A stretch of 64,000 nucleotides of DNA, taken from positions 1 to 64,000 of the forward strand of contig RAZA01000022.1 in NCBI GenBank assembly GCA_003612485.1, given 5' to 3'. The notes under the pieces were generated by a model. That model searched no databases. It was given only the letters and a program-made list of their open reading frames with translations, and was not told the DNA's origin. Shown here piece by piece: positions 9,758 to 22,735 of this stretch. The number at the start of each line of letters is the position of its first letter. Position 1 is the stretch's first letter. The stretch is from a bacterium D16-50 (lineage in GTDB: Bacteria > Bacillota > Clostridia > Lachnospirales > Lachnospiraceae). A program made the translations under genes and the position numbers.

Positions 9758-10339
9758 ATGAACAATCCAACTACAGCAACCACTCCCCCTCCAAGCTCCA
9801 AATTCGGCCTAAAGCAGCTGACCCTCACGGGCCTGATGGCCGCCGTCCTCTGCATCCTGGCCCCCATCTCCTTCCGCATCCCAATCAGCCCCGTCTCCAT
9901 ATCGCTGGGCTTTTTGGCCATCTACTTCGTCACCTCCGTGCTGGGCATGAAGCTGGGGACCCTGAGCGTGCTCATCTATATTCTGCTGGGGCTGGCGGGC
10001 CTCCCGGTATTTTCGGGCTTTCTGGGCGGCCCCGGGCCGCTGTTCGGCCCCACTGGCGGATACATACTGGGCTACGTTTTCATGGCGCCCATCTGCGGGT
10101 TCTTCGTGGACAAATGGGGGGACAAGCTGCTTATGCGCCTTCTGGGCATGGTTCTCGGCTCTATCGTCTGCTATCTGTTCGGAACGGCGTGGCTGGCTTA
10201 CCAGCAGTCCTGCACCTTTTTCCACGCGCTTACTTTAGGCGTCATCCCTTTCATTCCCGTGGATCTGATCAAACTTGCCATCGCCACGGTGATAGGAGGA
10301 CAGCTGCGCAAAAGGCTCCTGAAAGCCGGACTCCTTTAA
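9758..10339 (+). CDS. bioY: Biotin transporter S component BioY
   Basis: A 193-residue membrane protein with about six hydrophobic segments. It shows BioY hallmarks: ISPVSISLGFLAIYF near residue 45, GLAGLPVFSGFLGGPGPLFG near 80-97, and PTGGYILGYVF. BioY is the substrate-binding S component of the biotin ECF transporter; no EcfA or EcfT genes lie nearby, so it would share a general ECF module or act alone. ATG 9758 follows AAAGGA. The BirA-type operator upstream supports the assignment. The gene is monocistronic, ending before a hairpin terminator. Confidence 0.94.
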   Translation: MNNPTTATTPPPSSKFGLKQLTLTGLMAAVLCILAPISFRIPISPVSISLGFLAIYFVTSVLGMKLGTLSVLIYILLGLAGLPVFSGFLGGPGPLFGPTGGYILGYVFMAPICGFFVDKWGDKLLMRLLGMVLGSIVCYLFGTAWLAYQQSCTFFHALTLGVIPFIPVDLIKLAIATVIGGQLRKRLLKAGLL

Positions 10340-10397
10340 GCAGGAACCGTTAAGCCAAAGAACAGCGCTTAAGGCGGTTTGTTCACGCACAAAAAAC

Positions 10398-10425
10398 AAT
10401 GCGGGAGCGTCACAGCTCCCGCATT
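10398..10425. terminator. Bidirectional intrinsic terminator between bioY and the next gene
   Basis: A perfect 11-bp stem (AATGCGGGAGC / GCTCCCGCATT) with a 6-nt loop. The minus-strand product is followed by GTTTTTT and the plus-strand product by GTTTT, so it can end both convergent transcripts. Confidence 0.75.
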
Positions 10426-10518
10426 GCAGCGTTTTATACATTTTGAGCACAAGCCCCGTTTCAGCGGCCTTAGGCCTTATATGCAAAATCGGCAGCCTAT
10501 TGCCCCCGTCGCCGCACC

Positions 10519-11046
10519 CTATGCTCCGGTAAACGTATCATACATAGTCACTACATTGTTCTGATCATCATACATCACGATATCGCCGCAGTCGATGGGA
10601 AGCAGAATCACGAAAGGCTCTGCCGGATCCACCTGAATCACCTTCTCCGCGCCATTGTTGTCCGTGACGATTCTGCAAACCTTGTCCTCGTTCATGGACA
10701 AAAGCGCGATTCCTCTCTCCTCGAACACCACGCCCTTCACGCTCTCTGCCATATAGGGGTCGAAGCCCCCCTGCCGGAAAAAATAGCCATAGGAAATACC
10801 CTCCTTGCTCAGATAGATCGAATATGCACATTCGTCCTTCTCCTCATCATAGAAAAGCATGGCGCACATATCATCATTGATGTCCTGAGCTACCTCCCAC
10901 TCGTTCTCAATGTCCTGATTCTCTCTGGCATCCTGCTCCAGTTTTGCCGCAGACACCCCCAGCACATCCGCCTGCCAAACGATCAAAACCGCCAGAAGCA
11001 CGATCAGCACACATCCGGTTAACAATGTTATCTTTTCTGCTTTCAT
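10519..11046 (-). CDS. Membrane-anchored protein of unknown function
   Basis: 175 residues. One N-terminal membrane segment (TLLTGCVLIVLLAVLIVW, about 8-26) is followed by an acidic extracellular domain of about 145 residues with no family I recognise. The domain is rich in beta-type segments (AMLFYDEEKDECAYSIYL, GIALLSMNEDKVCRIV) and has two cysteines. It ends 26 bp from the bioY terminator, and AAGGG precedes the ATG. The gene upstream on the same strand (11167-13689) also codes for an anchored extracytoplasmic protein, so the two may work together. Confidence 0.75.
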   Translation of the reverse strand: MKAEKITLLTGCVLIVLLAVLIVWQADVLGVSAAKLEQDARENQDIENEWEVAQDINDDMCAMLFYDEEKDECAYSIYLSKEGISYGYFFRQGGFDPYMAESVKGVVFEERGIALLSMNEDKVCRIVTDNNGAEKVIQVDPAEPFVILLPIDCGDIVMYDDQNNVVTMYDTFTGA

Positions 11047-11166
11047 TTTACCCTTCGTTCTCCTATAGAAATCAAATTTTCCCTTATTTTACCATATTTG
11101 ACTTCTTTCGTCCAGATATAAGACAGACTTTTCAGCCCGTTTGCGGCATTTCGGCATATTTTTTCG

Positions 11167-13689
11167 TCATCTTCTATGGTAGGTGACGAATCTGTTCCCG
11201 TTCTCCTCGAACCATTCTGCCGCCTCGCCCATATTCATTCTCCGAATGCTGCCCTCCTGAGGATCCAGCATCCCCACCTGCGTCTCATTGAATCCCACCA
11301 GAAGCAGCGCCGATCCGTTCTCCAGCAGCGTCAGCACGGGAATATCCTTATTGACATAGTACAGCACGGCATCCAGACTGCAGCCTGACAGATCCAGAAC
11401 CATCACATCTCCCAGATTCTCTTCCAGAATCTCCAGCACATGCTCTCCTCCGTCCAGAAGGTACTGCGAATTTCTGGTGATGCCCTCATAGGCCAGCAGC
11501 GCGTCGAGACAGACTGCCAGCGCGCTTCGCTCCTCCGTGGCAGAAGCCTCCTTGATAGCCATGATCTGATTCTTCGCCGCCCTGTTCCCCCTCTGCCAGA
11601 TACGGTTTCCTCCTTCTCCCACTACCACGCCGGAAACGGAATAGGCCAGCTGCACCGCATTTGCCGGAGACGTCAAGATCCCGTCGATGCCGTAAGGCCC
11701 GTACACATAATACCGCGAGCTTTTATCCTCCGGCAGCTGAAGCCTGCGCCCTCCCTCATATACCACTTCCTTGGGCGTCAGTATCATGAGCGTCTTGCTG
11801 TCTATGGTCTTCCGCAGCTGGATCTCCACATAGCGCTCATATTTGTCTATGTCCGCCCACACTACCTTGTTCTCCCCCGAATCCGCATCCTGATTGTTCA
11901 TGATATGGTCCGGCGGCATCTCCTGATATTCCCCCGACTCCAGGCGGCCCACCCGCTCCAGAGTGATCTGATTGTCCTCCACGCTGCAGCCGGTTACATA
12001 GACCCCTTCCTGCTTGTATTCCTTCAGCAGCTGGCCGGAGGCGTTGCTGATGCATACCTTGTACATGGGAAAAAATATCCGCCCTGCATTGTCCTCCACA
12101 ACGTCCCCTACGCGAGCCACCCCGTATATGATATCCTCCGCTATGAATCCCAGCGGCCGTATGGCCTCTCCCTTGGCAGCAGATATGGTATGAGAGGCAT
12201 CGGTGGCGAAATTGCGGATCTTCAGCTCATTGCTATGATAAAGGTCACCGCCCTCCGGCCACATGGCTATCTTATGGCTGTGGGAGATCTGCAGACTGCC
12301 GTCCTGAGAGGACTCTATCAAGGGTGCATATGTCTTCTTCACCATGTCGATCCCATATACGGTTCCGTTCAGCAGCAGGTAGAGCTTCTGTTCCCGGTTC
12401 AGATACAGCAGATCCCGCATCTGGGCCTCCAGCGCCGCATAGGATTTGTCATAGGGGATATACAGCAGCTCCTCCACCGTGTTCTGGGCACCGTTGTAGG
12501 TATAGAGCTGAATGCCCACCTCCCCCTCATGCCTGCCCCGGTTCATATAGCCGTAGACGGCGAACTGCACATTTCCTCCCTCCACCACGTCCAGAATCCT
12601 GATGGCATGCTGTGGATATAGAGTCCTCTCATCCGTATTGTCCTCGTCATAGAAGGAAAAGATCACCGTAAGCTTATTGGTGGCCACATCATAGCTGAAC
12701 AGCCTATTGGCCGCCTGAAATACAATGACATTCCCATCCTCGCTCTCCAGCATGGGTACGTCCGTGTCCGCTATGCCCAGAAGTATCTTGTCATTGGCGC
12801 ACATCAGCTCTGCGTCCGGAATCTGAGTCATGGTGCGCTCATACTCCAGAAGGTACATCATCTCCCCCGTGTAGCGGACGCGGTAATATTCCTGCACCAT
12901 GTAATAGACAGTATTTTCCCCTTCTGTGGTAGACACCATGAAGTCCATCAGCAGGGAGGCAGTCTGGGGCGCTATCTCCGTGAGCCGCAGCCGCGGCTCC
13001 CCCACCTCCGCCACCGCCAGATCTCCCCATGTGATCTGCCGGAAGCTGCTGTGGATATTCACCTTATGGAAGGATGCATTGTCCTCCAGCCGCGCGTCCG
13101 TCTCCAGATACACCACCAGCTCTCTGGCAGCTTCCTTGTCGTAAAGCTTTTCATGGAAATTCCTGCAGAAGGCCAGCTTCTCATCGGCATATAAGGCGTC
13201 GCTCCATATCACCCTTGTATAGTATGCCGCAAGCTTGTCCTCATTCAGCTCCAGAAAAATCGTCAGCGAATATTCCACATCCTTCTCTATCAGATCTTTC
13301 AGCGCGATATCGCCGCGAATCTCTTCCTTTCCGCTCCAGAGCCACTTCACGTCAGTGCTCTCTATCAGCCTTGAACCGTCGGCGCTGCGCACCTCCATAG
13401 AGATCCCCGTCACCTCCTGCCCATAGGTATCCACCACGAAGCCGACTTCTCTCTCCTTCCCCAGCACCGTCACGGTATCCCTCTGAAACGCTATATCCGT
13501 GGAGCCATAATATCCGTGAAGCTGGTTATATTCCTCCCCGTCCTTCTCCATGGCCACCAGCGGAAGGGATGCCGGGGCCATCTCCATGGTCAGATTGTCG
13601 TGCCCCCTATTCTTGATCATGCTCACGATGACCAGCGCCGCCAAAAACACGACAAAGAAAACGGAAAGCTTGATCACGCTCTTTTTCAT
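11167..13689 (-). CDS. Large anchored extracytoplasmic protein with C39-peptidase-like C-terminus
   Basis: 840 residues from ATG 13689 (MKKSVIKLSVFF), chosen over the upstream ATG at 13719 because GGGAG lies 7 nt before it. One N-terminal membrane helix (about 5-25) anchors a long outside domain rich in beta strands, possibly a propeller (LFSYDVATNKLTVIFSFYDE and similar). The last 110 residues resemble the C39-like fold (DIPVLTLLENGSALLLVGFN, then GMLDPQEGSIRRMN), but where C39 enzymes have His before the LVGF-type strand there is Ser-Ala, so it is probably not a peptidase. Function unknown. Confidence 0.75.
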   Translation of the reverse strand: MKKSVIKLSVFFVVFLAALVIVSMIKNRGHDNLTMEMAPASLPLVAMEKDGEEYNQLHGYYGSTDIAFQRDTVTVLGKEREVGFVVDTYGQEVTGISMEVRSADGSRLIESTDVKWLWSGKEEIRGDIALKDLIEKDVEYSLTIFLELNEDKLAAYYTRVIWSDALYADEKLAFCRNFHEKLYDKEAARELVVYLETDARLEDNASFHKVNIHSSFRQITWGDLAVAEVGEPRLRLTEIAPQTASLLMDFMVSTTEGENTVYYMVQEYYRVRYTGEMMYLLEYERTMTQIPDAELMCANDKILLGIADTDVPMLESEDGNVIVFQAANRLFSYDVATNKLTVIFSFYDEDNTDERTLYPQHAIRILDVVEGGNVQFAVYGYMNRGRHEGEVGIQLYTYNGAQNTVEELLYIPYDKSYAALEAQMRDLLYLNREQKLYLLLNGTVYGIDMVKKTYAPLIESSQDGSLQISHSHKIAMWPEGGDLYHSNELKIRNFATDASHTISAAKGEAIRPLGFIAEDIIYGVARVGDVVEDNAGRIFFPMYKVCISNASGQLLKEYKQEGVYVTGCSVEDNQITLERVGRLESGEYQEMPPDHIMNNQDADSGENKVVWADIDKYERYVEIQLRKTIDSKTLMILTPKEVVYEGGRRLQLPEDKSSRYYVYGPYGIDGILTSPANAVQLAYSVSGVVVGEGGNRIWQRGNRAAKNQIMAIKEASATEERSALAVCLDALLAYEGITRNSQYLLDGGEHVLEILEENLGDVMVLDLSGCSLDAVLYYVNKDIPVLTLLENGSALLLVGFNETQVGMLDPQEGSIRRMNMGEAAEWFEENGNRFVTYHRR

Positions 13690-13825
13690 ATCCACACTCC
13701 CTGCCCGTCCGGCGGGCATCCATCCTACCTACGCTCCGAGAGCATTCCTCCCCAAGCCCCTCCTGCAGCGCGCTCTGCCTGCCCGGAACAGACTTCTGCG
13801 GGCACCATGGATGCAGGAGGCATAC

Positions 13826-14986
13826 CTACAGAAGATTTTTCAGCGTAGGATCCACCTGCAGAAGCTCCATGACCCGGTCAAGAGAATTCTTTTCCGTCAC
13901 GGGCCGCATCCTCTTGCTCCGCACCGCCCGGATCATCAGGTTCTTGGGCGTATGCTCCATATCGATAAACTCCAGAATCTGCGTATCATACCCGCTCTGC
14001 TCCAAAAGACCGGCCCGGAGAGCATCCGTCACCAGCGCTGCCATACGCTCCTTGATCAGCCCGTACTTCAGGACGGGGCCAAGCTCCTCACAGCGTATCT
14101 GCCTATTCAGCTCATGCTGGCAGCAGGGCACCGCCATGATCACGGAAGCACCCCACTTCACCGCCTTCGCCAGAGCATAGTCGGTAGCCTTGTCGCAGGC
14201 ATGGAGGGAGACCACCATGTCCACCTGCCCCTCCTCCTGAAAGCCGCTGATGTCCCCCTCCTGAAAATCCAGCCCTTCATAGCGAAGCTTCTCGGCCAGA
14301 TGACTGCACCGCCTTATCACATCCCCCTTCAGATCCAGCCCCGTCACCCGGACCTCCCTGTGCCGCAGCTCATGGAGATAGTAGTACATGGCGAAGGTCA
14401 GATACGACTTCCCGCAGCCGAAATCGACGATCCGGACGGCTCTGTCTCCGGGAAGCTTCTCCAAAATATCCTCTATAAATTCCAGATAACGATTGATCTG
14501 GCGAAATTTGTCGTATTTTGCTTTGACCACTTTACCGTCCGGCAGCTGCACGCCCAGCTCCACAAGGAAATCCACCGGACAGCCCTCCTGCAGAATATAT
14601 TGTCTGGAACGGTCATGGGACATGTCCCCGCCCCCTTGCGCGGCGCCGCAGCCTTCCCCGGCGCTCCTGCTTCTGCGCTTCAGGGAAACCGAACCTCTTT
14701 TCCCAACCAGTATAGTGGCCTCCCCAGCGCCCCACGCTGCCTGCGCCTGCCGAAACAGCCCGCCCATATGCTCCAGCAGCCGCTCCAGCATTTCCTCTTT
14801 TTTGCAGTTTCTGTGGAACACCTGCGCACCCCTATAAAGCGTCTCCTGAAAAACCAGCTCCCCCTTGATGACCACCGGGCGAACCTTTGCCTTGGAGGCC
14901 CGCTCTGGATCCAGAGAATTGCTGGCCACTATCTGTATCAAATCCTGATTCAAAATCTCTTCAAAAAAACCTCTGAGTTCCTCCAT
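13826..14986 (-). CDS. Class I SAM-dependent methyltransferase, Methyltransf_32 (METTL25/Trm13-like) type
   Basis: 386 residues. The N-terminal about 130 residues are family-specific. The Rossmann methyltransferase core starts near residue 195 with IVDFGCGKSYLTFAMYYYLH (SAM-binding motif I), then VTGLDLKGDVI (motif II), DMVVSLHACDKATDYAL and MAVPCCQHELN (acceptor-side motif). These motifs are typical of PF13679, whose known members include RNA methyltransferases; the substrate here is unknown. It lies alone between unrelated genes, and no strong ribosome site is visible before ATG 14986. Confidence 0.85.
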   Translation of the reverse strand: MEELRGFFEEILNQDLIQIVASNSLDPERASKAKVRPVVIKGELVFQETLYRGAQVFHRNCKKEEMLERLLEHMGGLFRQAQAAWGAGEATILVGKRGSVSLKRRSRSAGEGCGAAQGGGDMSHDRSRQYILQEGCPVDFLVELGVQLPDGKVVKAKYDKFRQINRYLEFIEDILEKLPGDRAVRIVDFGCGKSYLTFAMYYYLHELRHREVRVTGLDLKGDVIRRCSHLAEKLRYEGLDFQEGDISGFQEEGQVDMVVSLHACDKATDYALAKAVKWGASVIMAVPCCQHELNRQIRCEELGPVLKYGLIKERMAALVTDALRAGLLEQSGYDTQILEFIDMEHTPKNLMIRAVRSKRMRPVTEKNSLDRVMELLQVDPTLKNLL

Positions 14987-15055
14987 ATCCGTATTCCGGC
15001 AAAAATTCCTTTCCCATGTTCAAAAAAGGTCCTCTGTCCCCAAGAAGCGAAGCTC

Positions 15056-15523
15056 TCAAAAAAAGAAGCTTCCCCTGCGCCCTCCGTGCCGGCGCTTGTA
15101 TACCTCGTTGAACAGAAGAACCTGTATCATGCTCTCCTCTGGCGCTTTCTCTTCCTCAATCTCCAGAACCTTCCGCATGGATCCTGCCAGAGCCAGCAGA
15201 CTGTACTTGTCTGGATACTCGTCGTAGATCATGCTGCCCTCATAGTCGGTTTTGTCCAAAATCTCCGATATCCTTCTCTGGTATCTTTTCACATCATTGG
15301 GATACAGCTGCTGCAGATATTCCAGATCCTGCAGCAGCTGTGCCTCACGTCCCGGCCCATAGTAGTCCGGATAAGTCATATAAAAAGGAAGGGGCCCTTT
15401 CCAGCCCCTCTCATTCAAATGAAGAGGCTTGTTCTCGCCCCTCTCATTCAAACGAAGGGGCATGTTCTCGCCCCTCTCGTTTTGCTTCGGCAGTGGCTGT
15501 AACAGCTTTGAATGAAACTCCAT
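15056..15523 (-). CDS. Small conserved-type protein with an inserted 11-residue tandem repeat
   Basis: 155 residues. ATG 15523 (MEFHSK) is chosen because AAGAGGA lies 6 nt upstream; the ATG at 15529 abuts that ribosome site. Residues 15-45 are an in-frame repeat (NERGENMPLRL, NERGENKPLHL, NERGWKGPL). The rest (FYMTYPDYYGPGREAQLLQD, then GSMIYDEYPDKYSLLALAG) resembles a short cytoplasmic family seen in Lachnospiraceae, of unknown role. It is downstream of atpD/atpC in the opposite sense of transcription order (upstream end faces atpC on the same strand), so readthrough from the atp operon is possible. Confidence 0.7.
   Translation of the reverse strand: MEFHSKLLQPLPKQNERGENMPLRLNERGENKPLHLNERGWKGPLPFYMTYPDYYGPGREAQLLQDLEYLQQLYPNDVKRYQRRISEILDKTDYEGSMIYDEYPDKYSLLALAGSMRKVLEIEEEKAPEESMIQVLLFNEVYKRRHGGRRGSFFF
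15389..15481 (-). repeat. 33-bp in-frame tandem repeat, 2.8 units
   Basis: Three consecutive units of 33, 33 and 27 bp (15481-15449, 15448-15416, 15415-15389) encode NERGENxPLxL. They lie inside the small gene 15056-15523, just before its conserved part, so copy number can change without breaking the frame. Confidence 0.8.
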
Positions 15524-15579
15524 ATGCATTCCTCTTAAGGTTTTTTAACAGCATATGCGCGTTTTATCTAAATGTTACC

Positions 15580-15617
15580 GAGGCTGCCGAAAATCCTGTC
15601 GGCATACCGGCAGCCTC
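15580..15617 (-). terminator. Inverted repeat after atpC, possible terminator or mRNA 3' stem
   Basis: A perfect 10-bp inverted repeat (GAGGCTGCCG / CGGCAGCCTC) with an 18-nt loop lies 28 bp after the atpC stop. On the minus strand there is no U-run behind it, so it may stabilise the atp mRNA 3' end rather than stop transcription efficiently. Confidence 0.4.
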
Positions 15618-15644
15618 TCCATTGCGAATGACTCTTTATTTTTT

Positions 15645-16049
15645 TCACTTCAGCGCCTGAATGCGCACAATGGCTCTCTGCAGAGCGGTCTCCGCCCTTG
15701 CAATGTCCGTGTCCGGAGTCTTGTCCTGAAGACGCCCCTCCGCACGTTCCTTTGCGGCAACCGCCCGGCTCTCGTCGATCTCGCCGGGCCATTCGATGAC
15801 CTCCGCCAGAATCGTCACGCCCTCCGGCAGAATCTCCGCGAACCCCGCATGCAGAGCAGCCAGCTTCTCGCCCTCCGGCTCACCGATGCACAGCACGCCG
15901 GGCTTCACGATCACCGTCATGGGAATATGACCCGGCAGGATTCCCACCTCGCCTTCGGTGGTGTTGAACTCCACCATATCCACCTGGTTCTCGTAGAAGA
16001 CCCTATCGGGAGTGATGATGCGCAGAAGAAAGCCGTTTTTATCTGCCAT
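15645..16049 (-). CDS. atpC: F-type ATP synthase epsilon subunit
   Basis: 134 residues, normal for the family. The N-terminal beta-barrel (LLRIITPDRVFYENQVDMVEF, GEVGILPGHIPM) and C-terminal helical hairpin (ARAETALQRAIVRIQALK) are present. It is part of the central stalk and can inhibit ATP hydrolysis. It is the last gene of the atp operon, 11 bp after atpD. Confidence 0.96.
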   Translation of the reverse strand: MADKNGFLLRIITPDRVFYENQVDMVEFNTTEGEVGILPGHIPMTVIVKPGVLCIGEPEGEKLAALHAGFAEILPEGVTILAEVIEWPGEIDESRAVAAKERAEGRLQDKTPDTDIARAETALQRAIVRIQALK

Positions 16050-16060
16050 ACTCTTCCTCC

Positions 16061-17500
<1,440 letters not shown>

Positions 17501-17567
17501 TCACACTGCCGCAGCCCCAAAGGCCTCCATTTCTTCATGGGCTCTTCCTTCCATGAAGCCTGCCTTC

Positions 17568-18437
17568 TCATCCCAGCGCTTCCGCACCGGCTATGATCTC
17601 TGTCAGCTCTTGTGTGATGGAGCCCTGACGGGCCCTATTGTACTTCAGCGTCAGATCGCTTATCATTTCCTCCGCATTGCTGGTAGCATTGTCCATGGCC
17701 TGCATGCGGGCGCCGTTCTCACTGGCCACGGACTCCCTCAGCGCACCGTAGATCAGACTGGTGACGTACTTGGGAATCAGCATATCCAGAGCTTCCGAAT
17801 CCTCCGGCTCGAAATTCATCACCGCGGCGGCCTCCTTCCCGGAATGCGCCTCCTCTTCCTCCCCGGAGATTTCCACCGGAAGAAGACGCAGCAAAGTGGG
17901 AATGTGGCTCACCGTGTTCTTGAATCTGGTATATGCCAGATAGATCTCTCCGATCTCCCCCGCCGCAAAGGCCTCCAGAAGCTTTGCCGACAATGCTGCG
18001 GCGTCCCCGTAAGTAGGGCTCTCCACTACATCGTTATCGCACTCTTTTATCTCGTAGCCATATCTGGCAAAGGTCTCACGTCCCTTGTTTCCCAGACAGT
18101 AGAGCTGCACATCCTCCTTTTTCCATTCCGGATGCTTTGTCACCAGCTTGGTCACATTGGAATTGTAGCCCCCTGCCAGTCCTCTGTTGGAGGTGATCAC
18201 GATGACCGCCTTCTTTGCGGAATCGCCGGCCGTCAGATATCTATGCTCAATATTTCCCACCCGCTTCAGGATGCTGTTCACCGTATCGTACATACAGGTA
18301 AAATAGTCCTTGGAGCGTTCGGCGCTTGCTCTGGCACGCTGCAGCTTGACGGTGGACACCAGCTTCATGGCCTTGGTAATCTGCTGGGTGCCCTGAATGC
18401 TGCCCTTGCGGCGCTTTATATCACGCATTGATGCCAT
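17568..18437 (-). CDS. atpG: F-type ATP synthase gamma subunit
   Basis: 289 residues forming the rotating central shaft of F1. The N-terminal MASMRDIKRRKGSIQGTQQI and C-terminal MQAMDNATSNAEEMI, then RARQGSITQELTEI, are the diagnostic ends of the family. GGAGG stands 7 nt before the ATG. It lies between atpA and atpD as in standard operons; the 118-bp gap to the chosen atpD start is longer than the other gaps in the operon. Confidence 0.97.
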   Translation of the reverse strand: MASMRDIKRRKGSIQGTQQITKAMKLVSTVKLQRARASAERSKDYFTCMYDTVNSILKRVGNIEHRYLTAGDSAKKAVIVITSNRGLAGGYNSNVTKLVTKHPEWKKEDVQLYCLGNKGRETFARYGYEIKECDNDVVESPTYGDAAALSAKLLEAFAAGEIGEIYLAYTRFKNTVSHIPTLLRLLPVEISGEEEEAHSGKEAAAVMNFEPEDSEALDMLIPKYVTSLIYGALRESVASENGARMQAMDNATSNAEEMISDLTLKYNRARQGSITQELTEIIAGAEALG

Positions 18438-18487
18438 ATTCTGTCCTCCGACCGCCCGGCCTCCCCGGCCGGACGGTTACACTCTTT

Positions 18488-20020
<1,533 letters not shown>

Positions 20021-20575
20021 TCATCCCAGCTGAATTTGTAATAATTGTTTCGTCAGGCTGTCCAGCTTGGTGCGGATGCTGCTGTCCACCACTCTGTCGC
20101 CCACCCGGATGATCATTCCGCCGATGATGGAGGGATCCACCTCATAGTGCAGCTCCATGCTCCTATATCCGGCGGTCTCCAAAAGCCTGCCCTCCACCGC
20201 TGCCCTGCGGGCCGGATCGAGGGGCGCGGCAGTGGTCACATAACCCACGCCGATCCTCTGCTGCTCCATCACCCTTTGGGTGAAGTACTCGAAAATGGCT
20301 GGCAGATCCTTATATCTCTCCTTGGAAACCACTACCTCCAAAAGGCCTGCCAGTTCATCGCTGACATGCCCCTTGAAGACATTTTCCATGATCTGCAGCT
20401 TTTCCTGCTTGGGAATTCCCGGATGCTTCATCAGTCCGTCGAACTGGGGATTCTGTTCCAGCACCTGGCTGACGCAGCGGATCTCCTCCATCAGCTCCAC
20501 GGCCTTGCCTTCGCCGGCCTCCTGCGCTGCCTCGTACAAGGCCTCCCCGTATGTCTTAGATACTAATTTAGCCAT
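20021..20575 (-). CDS. atpH: F-type ATP synthase delta subunit
   Basis: 184 residues, with the OSCP/delta pattern: N-terminal VSKTYGEALYEAAQEAG, central helical bundle, and C-terminal GGMIIRVGDRVVDSSIRTKLD, which is strongly conserved. It joins the peripheral stalk to the top of F1. Its start overlaps the end of atpF by 13 bp, implying translational coupling. Confidence 0.95.
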   Translation of the reverse strand: MAKLVSKTYGEALYEAAQEAGEGKAVELMEEIRCVSQVLEQNPQFDGLMKHPGIPKQEKLQIMENVFKGHVSDELAGLLEVVVSKERYKDLPAIFEYFTQRVMEQQRIGVGYVTTAAPLDPARRAAVEGRLLETAGYRSMELHYEVDPSIIGGMIIRVGDRVVDSSIRTKLDSLTKQLLQIQLG

Positions 20576-21099
20576 GTCTTGTCACCTATTTCCTTCAGGG
20601 TCTCATCGATCAGCTGATTCTGGAGGTTTTTGTCCACGGATACGGCTACCACCTTCCCGGCCATGAGCGATGCCACGGAAATGATCTCCTTCTTCACATC
20701 ATCGGACATCTTCTGCTTCTCAAGCTCGGCCTCCACCCTGCTTCTGTCCACAATGCGGGCCGCCTCTTCCTTGGCCTGAGCAATGATCTGATTCTCACTG
20801 CCCAGAGCCTTTCTGCGGGCCTCGCTCAGGATGCCCTCGGCCTCCTTGTCGACGTCCTTCAGCTTCGCCTCGTATTCCTCCCTCAGCTTCCGGGAGCTCT
20901 CCATATCCTGCTTCGCGCTCTCCAGCTCGCTCTGGATCTTCTCTCTGCGGGCGTTAAGCATCTTCCTGGCCGGATTGAACAGGAAATAGCTCATGATAAG
21001 GAACAAGACAAAGATGGCTATCAGCATCAGTGTGCTGTCAGCCAGCAGCTGCCAGTCCAGATCAAACAGTCTGGACATGCCATCTGTTAAAAGTATCAT
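20563..21099 (-). CDS. atpF: F-type ATP synthase b subunit
   Basis: 178 residues. One N-terminal membrane helix (LMLIAIFVLFLIMSYFLF, about 24-42) leads into NPARKMLNARREKIQ and a long charged coiled coil, the hallmark of the dimeric peripheral stalk. AAGGAGG lies 6 nt before ATG 21099. It overlaps atpH by 13 bp. Confidence 0.95.
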   Translation of the reverse strand: MILLTDGMSRLFDLDWQLLADSTLMLIAIFVLFLIMSYFLFNPARKMLNARREKIQSELESAKQDMESSRKLREEYEAKLKDVDKEAEGILSEARRKALGSENQIIAQAKEEAARIVDRSRVEAELEKQKMSDDVKKEIISVASLMAGKVVAVSVDKNLQNQLIDETLKEIGDKTWLN

Positions 21100-21164
21100 T
21101 CTCTGCCTCCTTTCTGCCTTCTAAAAAATGCACTTTGCTCTCGGCAACCATGCTTCTTGCTTCA

Positions 21165-22222
<1,058 letters not shown>

Positions 22223-22261
22223 ACTCTCACCTCCTCTTCTTAAATATTTTATGCTGACTTT

Positions 22262-22735
22262 TTATTCAGCGGGGAACTTCCCCTCCTGCGCCTCAGCCTC
22301 TTCCGGCAGCGGTTCCGGAACCGGATCCGTGTCACCGAACAGCCTATTGCACAATTTATGAGTAAGCGGCTGAAGATAAGCCGTTACCTTCAAACTCATA
22401 TACCCCAGAAAAAAGACCAGCGGGTTAAGAACCTCCGTCAGAGAAATGACAATCAAAACAGCCGCTACCACTGCGTAGCGGAAAAGATACCCCCTTGTGA
22501 CGATCCCCGATGCATCCTTGCCGCAGCACAGCGCCCGGTCAAGGGTCCGGCACATATGTATGCTGCCCGCTATGGCAAAGGCCACGCCGAACCAGAGGCT
22601 GATTGCGTAATACCCCTGCTCCTGCACAAAAAACATACCCGCCAGCTGGCAGACCAACCCAAAGAACAGCATGCCCAACTGCATCTCCAGAAGGGTCCTA
22701 TTCATCCTTTTCAGTCCGTCTGTCACCTTAATCAT
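22262..22735 (-). CDS. atpI: AtpI-like ATP synthase assembly membrane protein
   Basis: 157 residues from ATG 22735 (MIKVTDGLKRMNRTLLEMQL); the frame is open further upstream but that part overlaps atpZ. About four membrane segments, small size and position directly before atpB fit the ATP synthase I family (PF03899), which helps c-ring assembly. The start overlaps the atpZ stop by 8 bp, so the two are probably translationally coupled. The acidic, proline-rich tail (DPVPEPLPEEAEAQEGKF) is not typical of the family core. Confidence 0.8.
   Translation of the reverse strand: MIKVTDGLKRMNRTLLEMQLGMLFFGLVCQLAGMFFVQEQGYYAISLWFGVAFAIAGSIHMCRTLDRALCCGKDASGIVTRGYLFRYAVVAAVLIVISLTEVLNPLVFFLGYMSLKVTAYLQPLTHKLCNRLFGDTDPVPEPLPEEAEAQEGKFPAE

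Noticed and set aside
13550..15502. 650-residue plus-strand open frame
   Set aside because: It runs antisense across three real genes, including the methyltransferase with intact motifs, and ends in translated 33-bp repeats.
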